Positions 30,606-41,128 of a DNA stretch of 64,000 nt are shown here, one piece after another. Made by a program: the position numbers and the translations under genes. The notes below the pieces were generated by a model. It was not told the DNA's origin. It searched no databases and saw only the letters and a program-made list of their open reading frames with translations. Each line of letters starts with the position of its first letter. Within the stretch, counting starts at the first letter, position 1. This DNA comes from Demequina sp. NBRC 110051. GTDB taxonomy: Bacteria > Actinomycetota > Actinomycetes > Actinomycetales > Demequinaceae. The stretch covers positions 62,001 through 126,000 of the forward strand of contig NZ_BBRH01000009.1 in NCBI RefSeq assembly GCF_002090055.1, in the 5' to 3' direction.

Positions 30606-31727
30606 TTACCCATCTTTGGACAAACGAAGAACCGCCTGTCCGATGCGCTCGTCGGTCGCCGTGAGGGCGATGCGCACAAACCTGTGCGCCCCTGGGCCAT
30701 AGAACGCGCCCGGGGCCGCGATGATGCCCCGATCCGCGAGAAAGCCCAGCGTATCCCAGCAGTCCTCGTCGCGCGTGGCCCACAAGTACAGTCCGGCCTC
30801 GGAGCCAGGCACCGAGAATCCGGCGGCCCGCACGGCGGGCAGCAGCGCCTCGCGCCGCGCACGATAACGCTCCTTCTGGGCCGCGGTGTGGGCGTCGTCG
30901 CCGAGCGCGACGGCCATGGCCGCCTGCACCGGCGCGGGCACGATCATCCCGGCGTGCTTGCGCACCTCGAGAAGGTCGCCGATGAGCGCGGGGTCGCCGG
31001 CGACGAACGCCGCGCGGTAGCCCGCGAGGTTGGACTGCTTGGACAGCGAGTACACCGCGAGGAGGCCCTCGTGCGAGCCGCCGCACACCCGCGGGTCCAG
31101 GATTGACGGCACGCCCTCACTGGCCCAGGGCTCGTCCCATGCGAGGGCCGCGTAGCATTCGTCGGACGCCACCACCGCCCCGATAGCGCGTGCCGCCTCG
31201 ACCACCTCGCGCAACTCGGCTCGGCTGAGCACGCGCCCGGTCGGGTTCGACGGGGAGTTCAGCCACACGAGCCTGACGTCGCTGCGGCCGGCCCAATCGG
31301 CGACGTCGTCGGTCGCCAGCGCGGTCGCACCGGCGAGCCGCGCGCCCACGTCATAGGTGGGGTAGGCCGATGCGGGGTGCACCACCACGTCGCCCTCACC
31401 GAGCCCCAGGAGACCGGGCAGGAGCGCCACCAATTCCTTGGACCCTACGGTGGGCAGGACGGCGTCGGCCCTCAGTCCGGTCACGCCGCGGGTGCGCGCG
31501 AACCAGTCCACGACGGCTTCGCGCAGGGCGAGCGTGCCGTGCGTCGTGGGGTACCCGGGGGCGTCGGCGGCTCCGATCAGCGCCGCGCGGATCACCTCGG
31601 GCGTGGGATCCACCGGCGTCCCCACCGACAAGTCGACGACCCCATCGGGGTGCGCCGCGGCCCGCTCACGGAACGGGGTGAGCGAATCCCACGGGAAGTC
31701 GGGCAGGGAGCGTGGGCTGAGACCCAT
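30606..31727 (-). CDS. dapC: Succinyldiaminopimelate transaminase
   Basis: Class I/II PLP aminotransferase of 373 residues that aminates N-succinyl-2-amino-6-ketopimelate in the succinylase branch. The PLP lysine is in VYSLSKQSNLAGYR near 230-243, and LNSPSNPTGRVL gives the PLP-contacting Asn. The start MGLSPRSLPDFPWDSL matches the short N-terminus of actinobacterial DapC. It follows ferredoxin fdxA by 15 bp, the actinobacterial arrangement fdxC-dapC, and is followed by gltA. Confidence 0.92.
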   Translation of the reverse strand: MGLSPRSLPDFPWDSLTPFRERAAAHPDGVVDLSVGTPVDPTPEVIRAALIGAADAPGYPTTHGTLALREAVVDWFARTRGVTGLRADAVLPTVGSKELVALLPGLLGLGEGDVVVHPASAYPTYDVGARLAGATALATDDVADWAGRSDVRLVWLNSPSNPTGRVLSRAELREVVEAARAIGAVVASDECYAALAWDEPWASEGVPSILDPRVCGGSHEGLLAVYSLSKQSNLAGYRAAFVAGDPALIGDLLEVRKHAGMIVPAPVQAAMAVALGDDAHTAAQKERYRARREALLPAVRAAGFSVPGSEAGLYLWATRDEDCWDTLGFLADRGIIAAPGAFYGPGAHRFVRIALTATDERIGQAVLRLSKDG

Positions 31728-31742
31728 GCGCGCCGGCCCGCG

Positions 31743-32060
31743 TCAGTTCTGCGGGGGAAGCGACTTGATGAGGTCGTGATCGTGCTCGATCAGACCCATC
31801 TTCGCGGCGCCACCGGGCGAGCCGATCTCGGAGAAGAACTCCACGTTCGCGTTGTAGTAGTCGGCCCACTTGTCGGGGACGTCGTCCTCGTAGTAGATCG
31901 CCTCGACCGGGCAGACCGGCTCGCAGGCACCGCAGTCCACGCACTCGTCGGGGTGGATGTAGAGCGAGCGCTCGCCCTCGTAGATGCAGTCGACCGGACA
32001 CTCGTCGATGCAGGCCTTGTCCTTGACGTCGACACAAGGCAATGCAATGACGTAAGTCAC
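31743..32060 (-). CDS. fdxA: 7Fe ferredoxin
   Basis: Small cytosolic electron carrier, 105 residues. The two cluster motifs are C-x7-C-x3-C-P near 9-22 ([3Fe-4S]) and CVDCGACEPVCP near 40-51 ([4Fe-4S]); the C-terminal tail wraps the core, as in Mycolicibacterium FdxA/FdxC. The start is GTG (GTGACTTACG), preceded by GGAGGAG. Partners may include cytochrome P450s or other oxidoreductases outside the window. A TATGAT box is about 37 bp upstream. Confidence 0.95.
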   Translation of the reverse strand: MTYVIALPCVDVKDKACIDECPVDCIYEGERSLYIHPDECVDCGACEPVCPVEAIYYEDDVPDKWADYYNANVEFFSEIGSPGGAAKMGLIEHDHDLIKSLPPQN

Positions 32061-32096
32061 TTTGTCTCCTCCAACCGGGGCGATACGGATCGCTTC

Positions 32097-32102
32097 ATCA
32101 TA
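32097..32102 (-). promoter_or_regulatory. Possible -10 box of fdxA
   Basis: TATGAT on the minus strand, 36-41 bp before the fdxA start. No good -35 is seen at 17 bp, so this is weak. Confidence 0.35.
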
Positions 32103-32141
32103 GCGCCGCGTCCCTGATCAGAGCACACTGCGCGGGCGGTG

Positions 32142-34370
32142 TCAGTCCTCGTCGTCGTCTTCCGACACGCAGCGGATCGCGTCGTCGGGTTCGTAGGTCC
32201 ACGTGTCGACGTTGCGGTCAACCTCCTCGCCATCGAGCGTCACCACGCGCGTATTGGTGATGGTGAATCCCGGCTGCCCCGCGCTCTTGGCCTGGCAGTT
32301 GGCGGCCGTCACCTCGTCGACCCCCGGCTGCACGATGTTCGTCTTGTCGGACGCCCAGGTCTCGACCTCGAAGTACGGCGTGGACCAGACATCGACGTGC
32401 AGGCGACCGCCGGACACATACGAGTTGAACAGCGCCGCGTAGGGCGTGTTGTTCTCGAAGATCACGTTGATGGTGGTGCCCCACAGCGTGGACTCGCGGC
32501 CCGCGGGGTAGCGCTGGAACCACACCGAGTGGGGCCGGTGCTGGATGAGGTCGTAGCCGGCGAAATAGGCCGCGTTGTAGCTCGTGGTGGCCATCTGCGA
32601 CAGGCCGCCACCGATGCCGTCGGTGAGGATGCCGTTCACGATCACGTGTGCGTTCGCGTAACCCTCCGCCTCGGTGATGGGCGACAGGATGTCGTGCAGG
32701 TTGAACTGCTCTCCTGGCAGCACCACGGTGTTCTTCACATCGGCCGCGGCGGTGCGAAGGTTCTGGGTGCGGATCGGCTCGGCAGTCAGCGGCGTATCGA
32801 ATGAGGAGACAATCTCCTTGAAGTCCGCAACGCCCAGGTCCTCGGCGGAATCCTCCGGCTCCAGCTCGGTCACCGGCAGCTGGCCTGCGCGGGTCGGCGT
32901 CGCGGCGGCGGCGAGGATCGCGTCACCGAGGGCCGCGCCGTCGACGGTGAGCCCCGTGGCGCCCTCGTCGACCGTCAGCTCGGAGTTCGACACGAACTCG
33001 AACGAGGCGTCCTCGGGCTCGGTTTCGAGATCGGGGTTGGCCTCGATCACCTCGGCCGCGATGGCCTCGCCATCGATCACGAGCGACAGTTCTCCGCCGC
33101 TGGAGTCGACGATGGAGTTCGCGGCGACTTGGTCGGCCGTGATGACGGCCTCGCCAGAATCGGCGCTCAACGTGACGTCCCCCGCGAGCAGCTCAGCGGA
33201 CAGCTCCGTCGCGAACTCCTCCGCGGCGGCATCCGTGATGGTGGGCTCGCCGACCTCGGCAACGGCCGTGACCTCGGTCGAGGTGGGCCACGCTGCGGCG
33301 ACAAGGTCTTCGGTCTCGTCGACGTCGACCGTGATCGAGTCCACGCCGGTGTGTGCGACCCCGGCAGTGCCGACGATCTCCACCGAGGCGTCGACGGCGT
33401 CGCGGTCGAGGTTGGCGGCTGCGGCACTGACGGCGCTGTGGAGCGCGTCCTCGTCCACGGTCGCGACGGGGTCGATGTGCCCGCCACCGGTGAGGTGCTG
33501 CCACAACCGCTCGGGGCGCAGCGTGAAGCCGGTGAGGTCCGAGATCGTCGCCTCCGCATCGATCCCCAGGCCGGCGTCGGCCGCGGGGAACGAGGTCGTC
33601 TCCTCCTCGACGGTCAGCGTCATGTCCTCGGCAGCCAACGCGTCGGCGGCATCCGTGATCGAGGCGATCGCCGCTCCCGTGGACTGCCCGCCGATCGACA
33701 CGCCGAGGGTCTCGGTCTCGCGCGGCACCGTGCCGGACAGCAGCGCCTGTGCGCCCACGTACAGGCCCGCGAGCACCAGGATGAGGATCGGGATCGACAG
33801 CCATCCACGGTTGCGCTTCTTCGAGTGCGATCCGCGCTCGCCGGTGGACTGATGCGGGCTCAGGATCGCCTCCGTACGGACGTCGTCGACACTCGCCGGC
33901 CATGCCGACGGCTCGTGGGTGGACTGCGCCGCAGCGGCCGGGAACACGGCGGTGGCGGCGAGCGCGGGGTCGGGCTCTGGTGCGGACTCGCCCGACGGCT
34001 CAGACTCAGCCTCGGGCTCGGGTGGCGTCGCGGGCTCCGGCGCCACGGCGGCCGCGCCCGCCCCCACCGCACTGACACGCGCGATAGGCCGGGTCGACAG
34101 GTCCTCGTCGGGAGCATCGGAGGTCGAGTCCTCGGACCCCGCGCCCAGGGGCGGCGCGTCGGACGCGGCGGCCAGCCACGTGGGCGCCGCCAACTCGGAG
34201 GTCGGCGTGTACTCGACGACGGGCTCTGAGGCCGGGGCGGCCGTGGCGTCCGAATGCGCGCCCTGGCCGCGAGCCGCGCGGGCCCTCAGCGACCGGTGTG
34301 CGGCAGAGTGGCGGCGACGCTCGCGCTCGGCCTCAGCGGCCAGACGCGCCTGGTTCCTAGCCTTCGACAT
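32142..34370 (-). CDS. VanW-family membrane protein with peptidoglycan-binding-like repeats
   Basis: Product of 742 residues, function unknown. Residues 1-195 are basic then acidic/Pro-rich and cytoplasmic. One membrane helix (GWLSIPILILVLAGLYVGAQ) lies near 204-223. Two PG_binding_4-like domains follow (about 230-520), and the C-terminal 200 residues are a VanW domain with GIGGGLSQMATT, NAAYFAGYD and RESTLWGTTI. The architecture suggests an envelope protein that contacts peptidoglycan. It overlaps the small membrane protein gene upstream by 14 bp. VanW was named from vancomycin clusters, but no resistance role is implied. Confidence 0.88.
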   Translation of the reverse strand: MSKARNQARLAAEAERERRRHSAAHRSLRARAARGQGAHSDATAAPASEPVVEYTPTSELAAPTWLAAASDAPPLGAGSEDSTSDAPDEDLSTRPIARVSAVGAGAAAVAPEPATPPEPEAESEPSGESAPEPDPALAATAVFPAAAAQSTHEPSAWPASVDDVRTEAILSPHQSTGERGSHSKKRNRGWLSIPILILVLAGLYVGAQALLSGTVPRETETLGVSIGGQSTGAAIASITDAADALAAEDMTLTVEEETTSFPAADAGLGIDAEATISDLTGFTLRPERLWQHLTGGGHIDPVATVDEDALHSAVSAAAANLDRDAVDASVEIVGTAGVAHTGVDSITVDVDETEDLVAAAWPTSTEVTAVAEVGEPTITDAAAEEFATELSAELLAGDVTLSADSGEAVITADQVAANSIVDSSGGELSLVIDGEAIAAEVIEANPDLETEPEDASFEFVSNSELTVDEGATGLTVDGAALGDAILAAAATPTRAGQLPVTELEPEDSAEDLGVADFKEIVSSFDTPLTAEPIRTQNLRTAAADVKNTVVLPGEQFNLHDILSPITEAEGYANAHVIVNGILTDGIGGGLSQMATTSYNAAYFAGYDLIQHRPHSVWFQRYPAGRESTLWGTTINVIFENNTPYAALFNSYVSGGRLHVDVWSTPYFEVETWASDKTNIVQPGVDEVTAANCQAKSAGQPGFTITNTRVVTLDGEEVDRNVDTWTYEPDDAIRCVSEDDDED

Positions 34371-34707
34371 GCTCCCCCACCAGCAGCTTCTTGGGCAGCA
34401 ACGCCGCCACGACGATCGCGATCACGCCACCGGCGAGCCACGCGTAGCCCAGGGTATCCGCCGCGATGAGGACCGAGCCGCCAGGACCCGCGAGTGTCCA
34501 CACGAACGTGACCGACATCCACACGGCGGCGAACAGACCCAGGCCGGTCCAGGACAGCCACGCCCGCGCAAAGACGGCAGCGAACGCGACCATCACGATC
34601 GCGAGTGCCACGCCGAACGGCGGGATCGACCGATACGCCACGGACCCCACGGTCGCCACGATGGCTCCGCTGACCAGCAGTACCAGGTAGCCCACGGAGT
34701 CCTTCAT
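34357..34707 (-). CDS. Small membrane protein (possibly DUF6113 type)
   Basis: Product of 116 residues, starting MKDSVGYLVLLVSGAIVATV, with four hydrophobic segments and the charged tail KKLLVGEHVEG. The ATG at 34707 is used because 25 in-frame residues upstream are polar and lack a start context. It resembles DUF6113 actinobacterial proteins in size and topology, a guess rather than a motif match. It overlaps the VanW gene by 14 bp and is likely cotranscribed. Confidence 0.7.
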   Translation of the reverse strand: MKDSVGYLVLLVSGAIVATVGSVAYRSIPPFGVALAIVMVAFAAVFARAWLSWTGLGLFAAVWMSVTFVWTLAGPGGSVLIAADTLGYAWLAGGVIAIVVAALLPKKLLVGEHVEG

Positions 34708-34756
34708 GCGGACCAGGATAGGTCGTGCGACCCCCACCGCCGTGACGCCACCCGGC

Positions 34757-35221
34757 TCACTCGCACCCGGGACCGGGCTCATACACGTAGACCTGCGTCG
34801 TTCCCTGCGTAAACGCGGTGCCGTCGAGGAACGTGGACTCCTGGGGAAAGTCGTAGATCTGCATCATCGCCCCGTCCCGGCACAGGATCCAGTCGCGCCC
34901 GCCACCGCCCGCGTACATGCCCTCGACGATGATGCCCGTGCCGGAGGCTACGCGCTCCCAGTCCTCGGCACCCGACTCATACACCACGTCGTCCCCGAGG
35001 TCGCCGCCCGCGAGGGCGACGCCCCACGTCTCCGCGCCGCCCGAGTCCGAGTGATACCAGCCGAGCGCCTCACCCTCGGGAAGCGGCGCCCACGCGGGCC
35101 ACGCCGCCTCGGCGTCGTCCTCCGGCTCTGCGCTGCCACCGCTGCATGCCGCCAGCATCGTCACCGCCAGCACCGCTGAAACTACTGTTCGTAACCCCCA
35201 CATACCAGGGACGCTAGTCAT
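34757..35221 (-). CDS. Small secreted lipoprotein, function unknown
   Basis: Product of 154 residues from the ATG at 35221; ATGs at 35239 and 35203 are alternatives and none has a clear ribosome binding site. The signal ends in a lipobox (AVTMLAAC), followed by an acidic linker (GGSAEPEDDAE) and a small domain with two further Cys residues (WILCRDG and the C-terminal PGCE), which could form a disulphide. No family recognised. It lies between typA and the membrane protein/VanW pair and has the same strand as both. Confidence 0.72.
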   Translation of the reverse strand: MTSVPGMWGLRTVVSAVLAVTMLAACSGGSAEPEDDAEAAWPAWAPLPEGEALGWYHSDSGGAETWGVALAGGDLGDDVVYESGAEDWERVASGTGIIVEGMYAGGGGRDWILCRDGAMMQIYDFPQESTFLDGTAFTQGTTQVYVYEPGPGCE

Positions 35222-35260
35222 CCCGCGGAACCACCGCATCGGCCGTCCGAACGAAAAGAA

Positions 35261-35290
35261 GGGCCCCGCCCGGCGAACCGGACGGGGCCC
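35261..35290 (-). terminator. Intrinsic terminator of typA
   Basis: On the minus strand a 13-bp stem (one G-T wobble) closes a TTCG tetraloop and is followed by TTCTTTTC. It is 17 bp after the typA stop. It is the clearest Rho-independent terminator in the window. Confidence 0.9.
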
Positions 35291-35306
35291 TCGAAGGCGA
35301 AGAGAC

Positions 35307-37208
<1,902 letters not shown>

Positions 37209-37272
37209 GGCAGGGCTCGATTCGTTGAGAGAAAGGGTGGGGGCTTCGGTCCCGACGGGGACAGACCCACCT

Positions 37273-37278
37273 ATTGTA
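37273..37278 (-). promoter_or_regulatory. Likely -10 box of typA
   Basis: TACAAT on the minus strand, 65 bp before the typA start. The -35 region about 17 bp away coincides with a one-mismatch copy of the iterated motif (GGCCGATGCG, 37293-37302). The -35 itself is poor. Confidence 0.45.
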
Positions 37279-37345
37279 TAGGGCGCTCCTACGGCCGATG
37301 CGGTGGCGGGCTGACGTACCCGGCCCGCGTGGGAGCATGGTCGCC

Positions 37346-37894
37346 ATGGAGCTCTATCGCAGCCGGTCGTCGCAGGTGTGGGGATGGCTGTGCGTGGGAC
37401 TCGGCGCCGTGGTGCTCCTGATCCAACTCATCGGGTCGGGACTCGAGCAGATCCACGTGGCGTTCGGCATCGCCGTGGCGCTCGCCGCGACCGGCTACGC
37501 GGCCTTCCTGCGGCCCTCAGTCGCGGTCGCCGAGGACCGCGTCGAACTGCGCAACGTCACCCAGACCGTCGTGGCCCCCTTCTCCCGCTTGGCCGGGCTC
37601 GAGGCCCACTGGTCTCTCGAGTTGGTCGGCGACGACGGGAAGAAGGCGGGCGCCTTCGCGGCACCCTCGCGCACCGGCAGCAACCGCGTGAAGCCCGCCG
37701 AGGAGGGCAAGTCCGCCGAGGTCGCCGGCCTCGTGACGGCCGCCTGGGACGCGTATCGCGCGAAGGCGGGCGCGACGGCTCAGCCGGTCACGGCATCGGC
37801 CGCCTCCCCCGCCTTCACCCGCTCCCCCGACTGGGTCGGCATCGGGTGCGTCATCGCGGCCGTCGCGGGGCTGGCGCTCGCGTTCCTGGCCTAA
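37346..37894 (+). CDS. PH-like domain membrane protein
   Basis: Product of 182 residues of the bacterial PH-domain group. Two hydrophobic segments (VWGWLCVGLGAVVLLIQLIG and a second near 42-62) precede a beta-rich domain containing VELRNVTQTVVAPFSRL, and one hydrophobic helix closes the protein (IGCVIAAVAGLALAFLA). The ATG at 37346 (MELYRSRSSQ) starts the homologous part; 37337 is an alternative. Its last codon overlaps the 3' end of the opposite-strand GNAT gene by 4 bp. Function unknown. Confidence 0.82.
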   Translation: MELYRSRSSQVWGWLCVGLGAVVLLIQLIGSGLEQIHVAFGIAVALAATGYAAFLRPSVAVAEDRVELRNVTQTVVAPFSRLAGLEAHWSLELVGDDGKKAGAFAAPSRTGSNRVKPAEEGKSAEVAGLVTAAWDAYRAKAGATAQPVTASAASPAFTRSPDWVGIGCVIAAVAGLALAFLA

Positions 37895-38583
37895 GAGCCG
37901 GTGGGGCTCATGAGCGGCCCCGCCGTGACTGGTTCGCCACCTTCGAAGGCCTCGAACAGAGCCTGCGCCTCGGCGTCGGCAGGGCGCGGATTGCCCTCGG
38001 TGTCAGCGAAATAGTCCTCAAGCCACGTCGTCACCAGGCGAGGCTCGCGAAGAACGCCGCCGACGATGACGCCAGGGGCAGCAGCGAGCACCACCAGCAT
38101 CATGCCCCGCACGCGGTCCGACTGAGGGTCGAGGCGCGGCTGGAAATACGGAACTGCAAGCCTCGTCGCCCCCTGCGCCGCATAGAACTGGGCGCGACGA
38201 ACCGGGTCGCCGTACGACGCATGCGGGGCGTGACGTTGCGGGTCCTCGACCTCGGCGAGCAGCAAGCGGATACCGCGCGAGCGCGTCATCCACCGTGCCA
38301 CCGCCCACTCGAGCAGGGCTGAGCCATTGCCACGGCCCCGCGCGGCGCCATCGACAGCGAGATACGCCAGCAGGGCGACGGGGCCCTCCACCTCCCCCAC
38401 GGCGACGGCCACGGGCTCGCCTTGGTCGTCGATCACCGCGACTTCGACAGCGCCCCCAGCCACACCCTCGACCAACGAATGCACCGCGACAAGCTCGTTC
38501 GGGGGGAAGGACGGCGTCAACAGCGCGCCATGGACGTCCGCTATCGCGAGCGGGTCGGTCACGACCCGCGGCGTCATCGACAT
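37891..38583 (-). CDS. GNAT-family N-acetyltransferase
   Basis: Product of about 230 residues. The acetyl-CoA loop is recognisable as AARGRGNGSALLEWA near 82-96, preceded by the beta-4 strand VALLAYLAVD. It has a C-terminal extension of about 70 residues beyond the usual GNAT length. GTG 38586, ATG 38583 and ATG 38577 are possible starts; none has a clear ribosome binding site. Substrate not predictable. The stop overlaps the convergent PH gene by 4 bp, so the two mRNAs are antisense at their ends. Confidence 0.82.
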   Translation of the reverse strand: MSMTPRVVTDPLAIADVHGALLTPSFPPNELVAVHSLVEGVAGGAVEVAVIDDQGEPVAVAVGEVEGPVALLAYLAVDGAARGRGNGSALLEWAVARWMTRSRGIRLLLAEVEDPQRHAPHASYGDPVRRAQFYAAQGATRLAVPYFQPRLDPQSDRVRGMMLVVLAAAPGVIVGGVLREPRLVTTWLEDYFADTEGNPRPADAEAQALFEAFEGGEPVTAGPLMSPTGS

Positions 38584-38592
38584 CACCCAAGT

Positions 38593-38871
38593 CTAGGGCG
38601 GGTCGCCGTGCCTGTCAGAGTGGCGCGCCTCCCACCAACTCGCGACGAAGGCGACCGTCGCGATGACCACCAGCACGCCCACCACGGCGACCGCCTGCCA
38701 GCCGCGCAGCCAGTGGTCCGATCCAGACTGCAGGACAGAGATCAGACCAGAGACGCCGATCACGGCGATGGCGACGCCGGCCGCCTCGAGCAACCCCGCG
38801 GTGCGCCGTGCGCGACGGTCGCGCCGTTCGTCGGCAATCTCCTCGCTGCGGCGCGCCACCATGGCGACCAA
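38593..38871 (-). pseudogene. Displaced 3' part of the orphan gene, two membrane helices, other frame
   Basis: This frame continues the charged helix of the orphan protein (ARRSEEIADERRDRRARRT) and then has two membrane segments (GVAIAVIGVSGLISVLQ and AVAVVGVLVVIATVAFVASWW) separated by HWLRGW. It joins the main frame at the (CG)5 run if two bases are added. It looks like the genuine C-terminus, while the main frame beyond the run is arginine-rich low-complexity translation. Confidence 0.75.
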
Positions 38872-41065
38872 TTGGTGCAGACGGGTGCCGAGAACCTCGT
38901 CGCGCGCGCGTGAACGTCTCGCGCAGGTGCTGGTGGCCGGCCGCCTCGAGAATGCGATCCAGGTCGAGACGCATCGCGGGCGCGCTCACGAGCGTGGGCG
39001 ACGTAATGAAGAGCATGGTGGCCTGGATCGACTGCACGAATTGCTGCAGCGACAGCTCGAGGCGTTCGATGCGCGCGACGGCTTCGCGCAGGCGCGACAC
39101 GTCGCTGCGTGCCCGGTCCTCCCACTCGCGTCGGCCACCGTCGTCTCTCAGGCGTCTCCACCATGCAGGGCCGGCATGCGGGCGAGCCTTCGAAGGTTCG
39201 TAAGAGCCGTGGTCGATCAGCCTGAACCACCACCGCGCGACGTGGGGCGCGGGGTCGGCGCCGCGCGAGAGTTCGTCGTCGATCTCGTCGACCGTGCGCG
39301 CGATCTCGCGCGCCCTTGCGGCGACCTCGTCGCTCCAACCCGCGTACATGCCATGCAGCGAACGCGCGAACTCGACGTAGCCGCGCACGCTGTCCGTCGC
39401 GAAGGAAGGAGACGAAAAGCTCGCAATCAACGCCATGTTTGCGTTGACCGCCAGCAACTCCCGATTGAGGGTGAGCAGCGGGACCCGCGACACGCCACCG
39501 AGGTCGAAGGACGCCCAGTCAGCGACGGAGTTCGCACCGTCCATGAGGGGGTGCACGAGCGGCTGGATGCCCTGGAGCGTCAACAGTTCGCGCGCGTCAC
39601 GGCAGGGTCGACCGACTTTGTCACCGATCCCGTCGAGCACTGTGGCCTCGTCGATCACCGTGACGATGCTCACCATGCCGCGCCGCCAGGTGGCGACGGT
39701 GGAACCGGAATCGCCGGGGCAAGCTAGCGACTCTTGGACCAGCCGGCCCACGTCGTCCACGATCCTTTCCACGAGGTCACCTAGTCGATCGCATGGGACC
39801 CACTCCTGATCGGCGCCGTCGGCAAACCATCCCAGGGTGAGCTTTCCACCCAGCTCCTCGAGGCTCCCGTAGGCATTGGACGCGAGCGAGATGGCCTCCA
39901 CGACCTGCGTGGGTCCCGCGCCGTCGAGCGGCACCGCGAGCCGCACCACGTGGTTTCCCAGTTCCGACAGTTGCACCCGCACGTCGATGCCGTCGTCTTC
40001 ATGGGGCGGGTCGTCGCCCTCACGCCGCAGGTGCAGGCGCGGCAGCACCAGCTCCGTTCCGCGAAATTCGCGACCCAGTGCGTCATCGCCGTGCCACGCG
40101 TCCGCGATCTCGAGCGCATGCGCAGGCGGCTCGGTGAGCCGCGCACCCGCGAGTCGCCACGCCGTCCCCGACTGCCGAGCACTGGCGACCATCCGCGAAT
40201 AGCCGTCCGACAGGCTCGTACTCAGGCTGAACGGGAACTGCAGCACCACCGTGCCGCGGTCGACCCTCAACCAAGGCCCGTCGGCGCCACGGTCGAGTTC
40301 CGCGAGCGCTGCACGATGCGCACGGATCTCCGATGCGTCCTCGTCGCTGACGGCGCCGGCGCCGAGCGCTGCATCGAGCGCAGCGACCGCCCGAGCGCAG
40401 GCATGCCGATCGCCTTCCCAGAATTCCGTCGCGGCCTGCGCCGAACGCGCCACCTGCAAGAAGTACTCGTGTTCCGCCGTCACCTCCTGAACGACGGCCT
40501 CGGCGAAGCGCGGAAGCGTGGTGCCCAGTTGGAAACCAGTGACTCTTTGAGCGAGTTTGTTGGCGTGGTCGGCAACCCCTGCCGCTAAGGGAGCCGCGAC
40601 GTCGAGCGCGCCCGTGACCAGTGCGGTCTCCACCGCGAACTGGGAGCGCAGTAGTGCCAGCAGTTCGAGACAGGCTTTGGCGTCGTCCGCTGGCTCCTCG
40701 GGAAGGTCCGGCCACGCCGCCTCGACCGCGTCCACGGCGCCGCTCATCGTGGCGTGCTCCCACGTGAGTTCCCACACCTGTTCGCACGCGTGGTGGACGA
40801 GCAAGACGACCGCAGCGAGCCCGTGGGGGCGCTGTACAGCCGCCCGCATCACCGGACCTAGGGCGGCACCGAACCGCACTTCACTGGAGCGGTCCCACTC
40901 GTCGGGTGTCGCCCTGAGTTCTGTCAGTGCCTTCTCGAAGGACACGCAAAGGTCGGGCTGGTCCGCGAGTTCCGTGCGCAGCCACGTGCGGAGTTCCTTG
41001 GGCCGCCACTCGAGACATTGCGCGGCTGCATGGTCGAAGCTGCCGTACCCACTCGGCTCGCCCAT
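38615..41065 (-). CDS. Large orphan protein of unknown function, probably frameshifted near its 3' end
   Basis: About 816 residues from the ATG at 41065 (AAGGGGGC upstream); a TTG at 41116 would add 17 residues. I do not recognise the family. It is soluble-looking over the first 700 residues, with a Trp-rich N-terminus (CLEWRPKELRTWLR), several long Ala/Glu helices, a beta-rich middle and a helical bundle near 640-720 (LREAVARIERLELSLQQFV). After FTRAR the frame becomes arginine-rich noise, while the alternative frame encodes a charged helix plus two membrane helices. The shift falls in a (CG)5 run. The two-helix C-terminus resembles CorA-like anchors only in topology. It follows the RamB gene and has somewhat more AT-rich codons than its neighbours. 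Confidence 0.72.
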   Translation of the reverse strand: MGEPSGYGSFDHAAAQCLEWRPKELRTWLRTELADQPDLCVSFEKALTELRATPDEWDRSSEVRFGAALGPVMRAAVQRPHGLAAVVLLVHHACEQVWELTWEHATMSGAVDAVEAAWPDLPEEPADDAKACLELLALLRSQFAVETALVTGALDVAAPLAAGVADHANKLAQRVTGFQLGTTLPRFAEAVVQEVTAEHEYFLQVARSAQAATEFWEGDRHACARAVAALDAALGAGAVSDEDASEIRAHRAALAELDRGADGPWLRVDRGTVVLQFPFSLSTSLSDGYSRMVASARQSGTAWRLAGARLTEPPAHALEIADAWHGDDALGREFRGTELVLPRLHLRREGDDPPHEDDGIDVRVQLSELGNHVVRLAVPLDGAGPTQVVEAISLASNAYGSLEELGGKLTLGWFADGADQEWVPCDRLGDLVERIVDDVGRLVQESLACPGDSGSTVATWRRGMVSIVTVIDEATVLDGIGDKVGRPCRDARELLTLQGIQPLVHPLMDGANSVADWASFDLGGVSRVPLLTLNRELLAVNANMALIASFSSPSFATDSVRGYVEFARSLHGMYAGWSDEVAARAREIARTVDEIDDELSRGADPAPHVARWWFRLIDHGSYEPSKARPHAGPAWWRRLRDDGGRREWEDRARSDVSRLREAVARIERLELSLQQFVQSIQATMLFITSPTLVSAPAMRLDLDRILEAAGHQHLRETFTRARRGSRHPSAPIGRHGGAPQRGDCRRTARPSRTAHRGVARGGRRRHRRDRRLWSDLCPAVWIGPLAARLAGGRRGGRAGGHRDGRLRRELVGGAPL
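38901..38910. repeat. (CG)5 dinucleotide run at the frame break
   Basis: Ten bases CGCGCGCGCG. Adding one CG unit (two bases) restores the open frame between FTRAR and DEVLGTRLHQLV. The run could be a slippage or sequencing-error site. Confidence 0.85.
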
Positions 41066-41128
41066 GCGACCGCCCCCTTGCCCCTGTGCTGACAGTAGCG
41101 AGAGGGGCTGCGCCAAAGGAAGAGGGAC

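Noticed and set aside
34757-35239. Longer start at 35239 for the small lipoprotein
   Set aside because: The signal peptide and lipobox are complete from 35221 or 35203, and no ribosome binding site favours 35239.
37792-37801. Motif copies explained as ADAV codon preference
   Set aside because: This copy (TASAA), 9754 (TASA), 49867 (ASA) and 5348 (GIG) use other frames, and several copies are intergenic, so codon preference alone is not enough.
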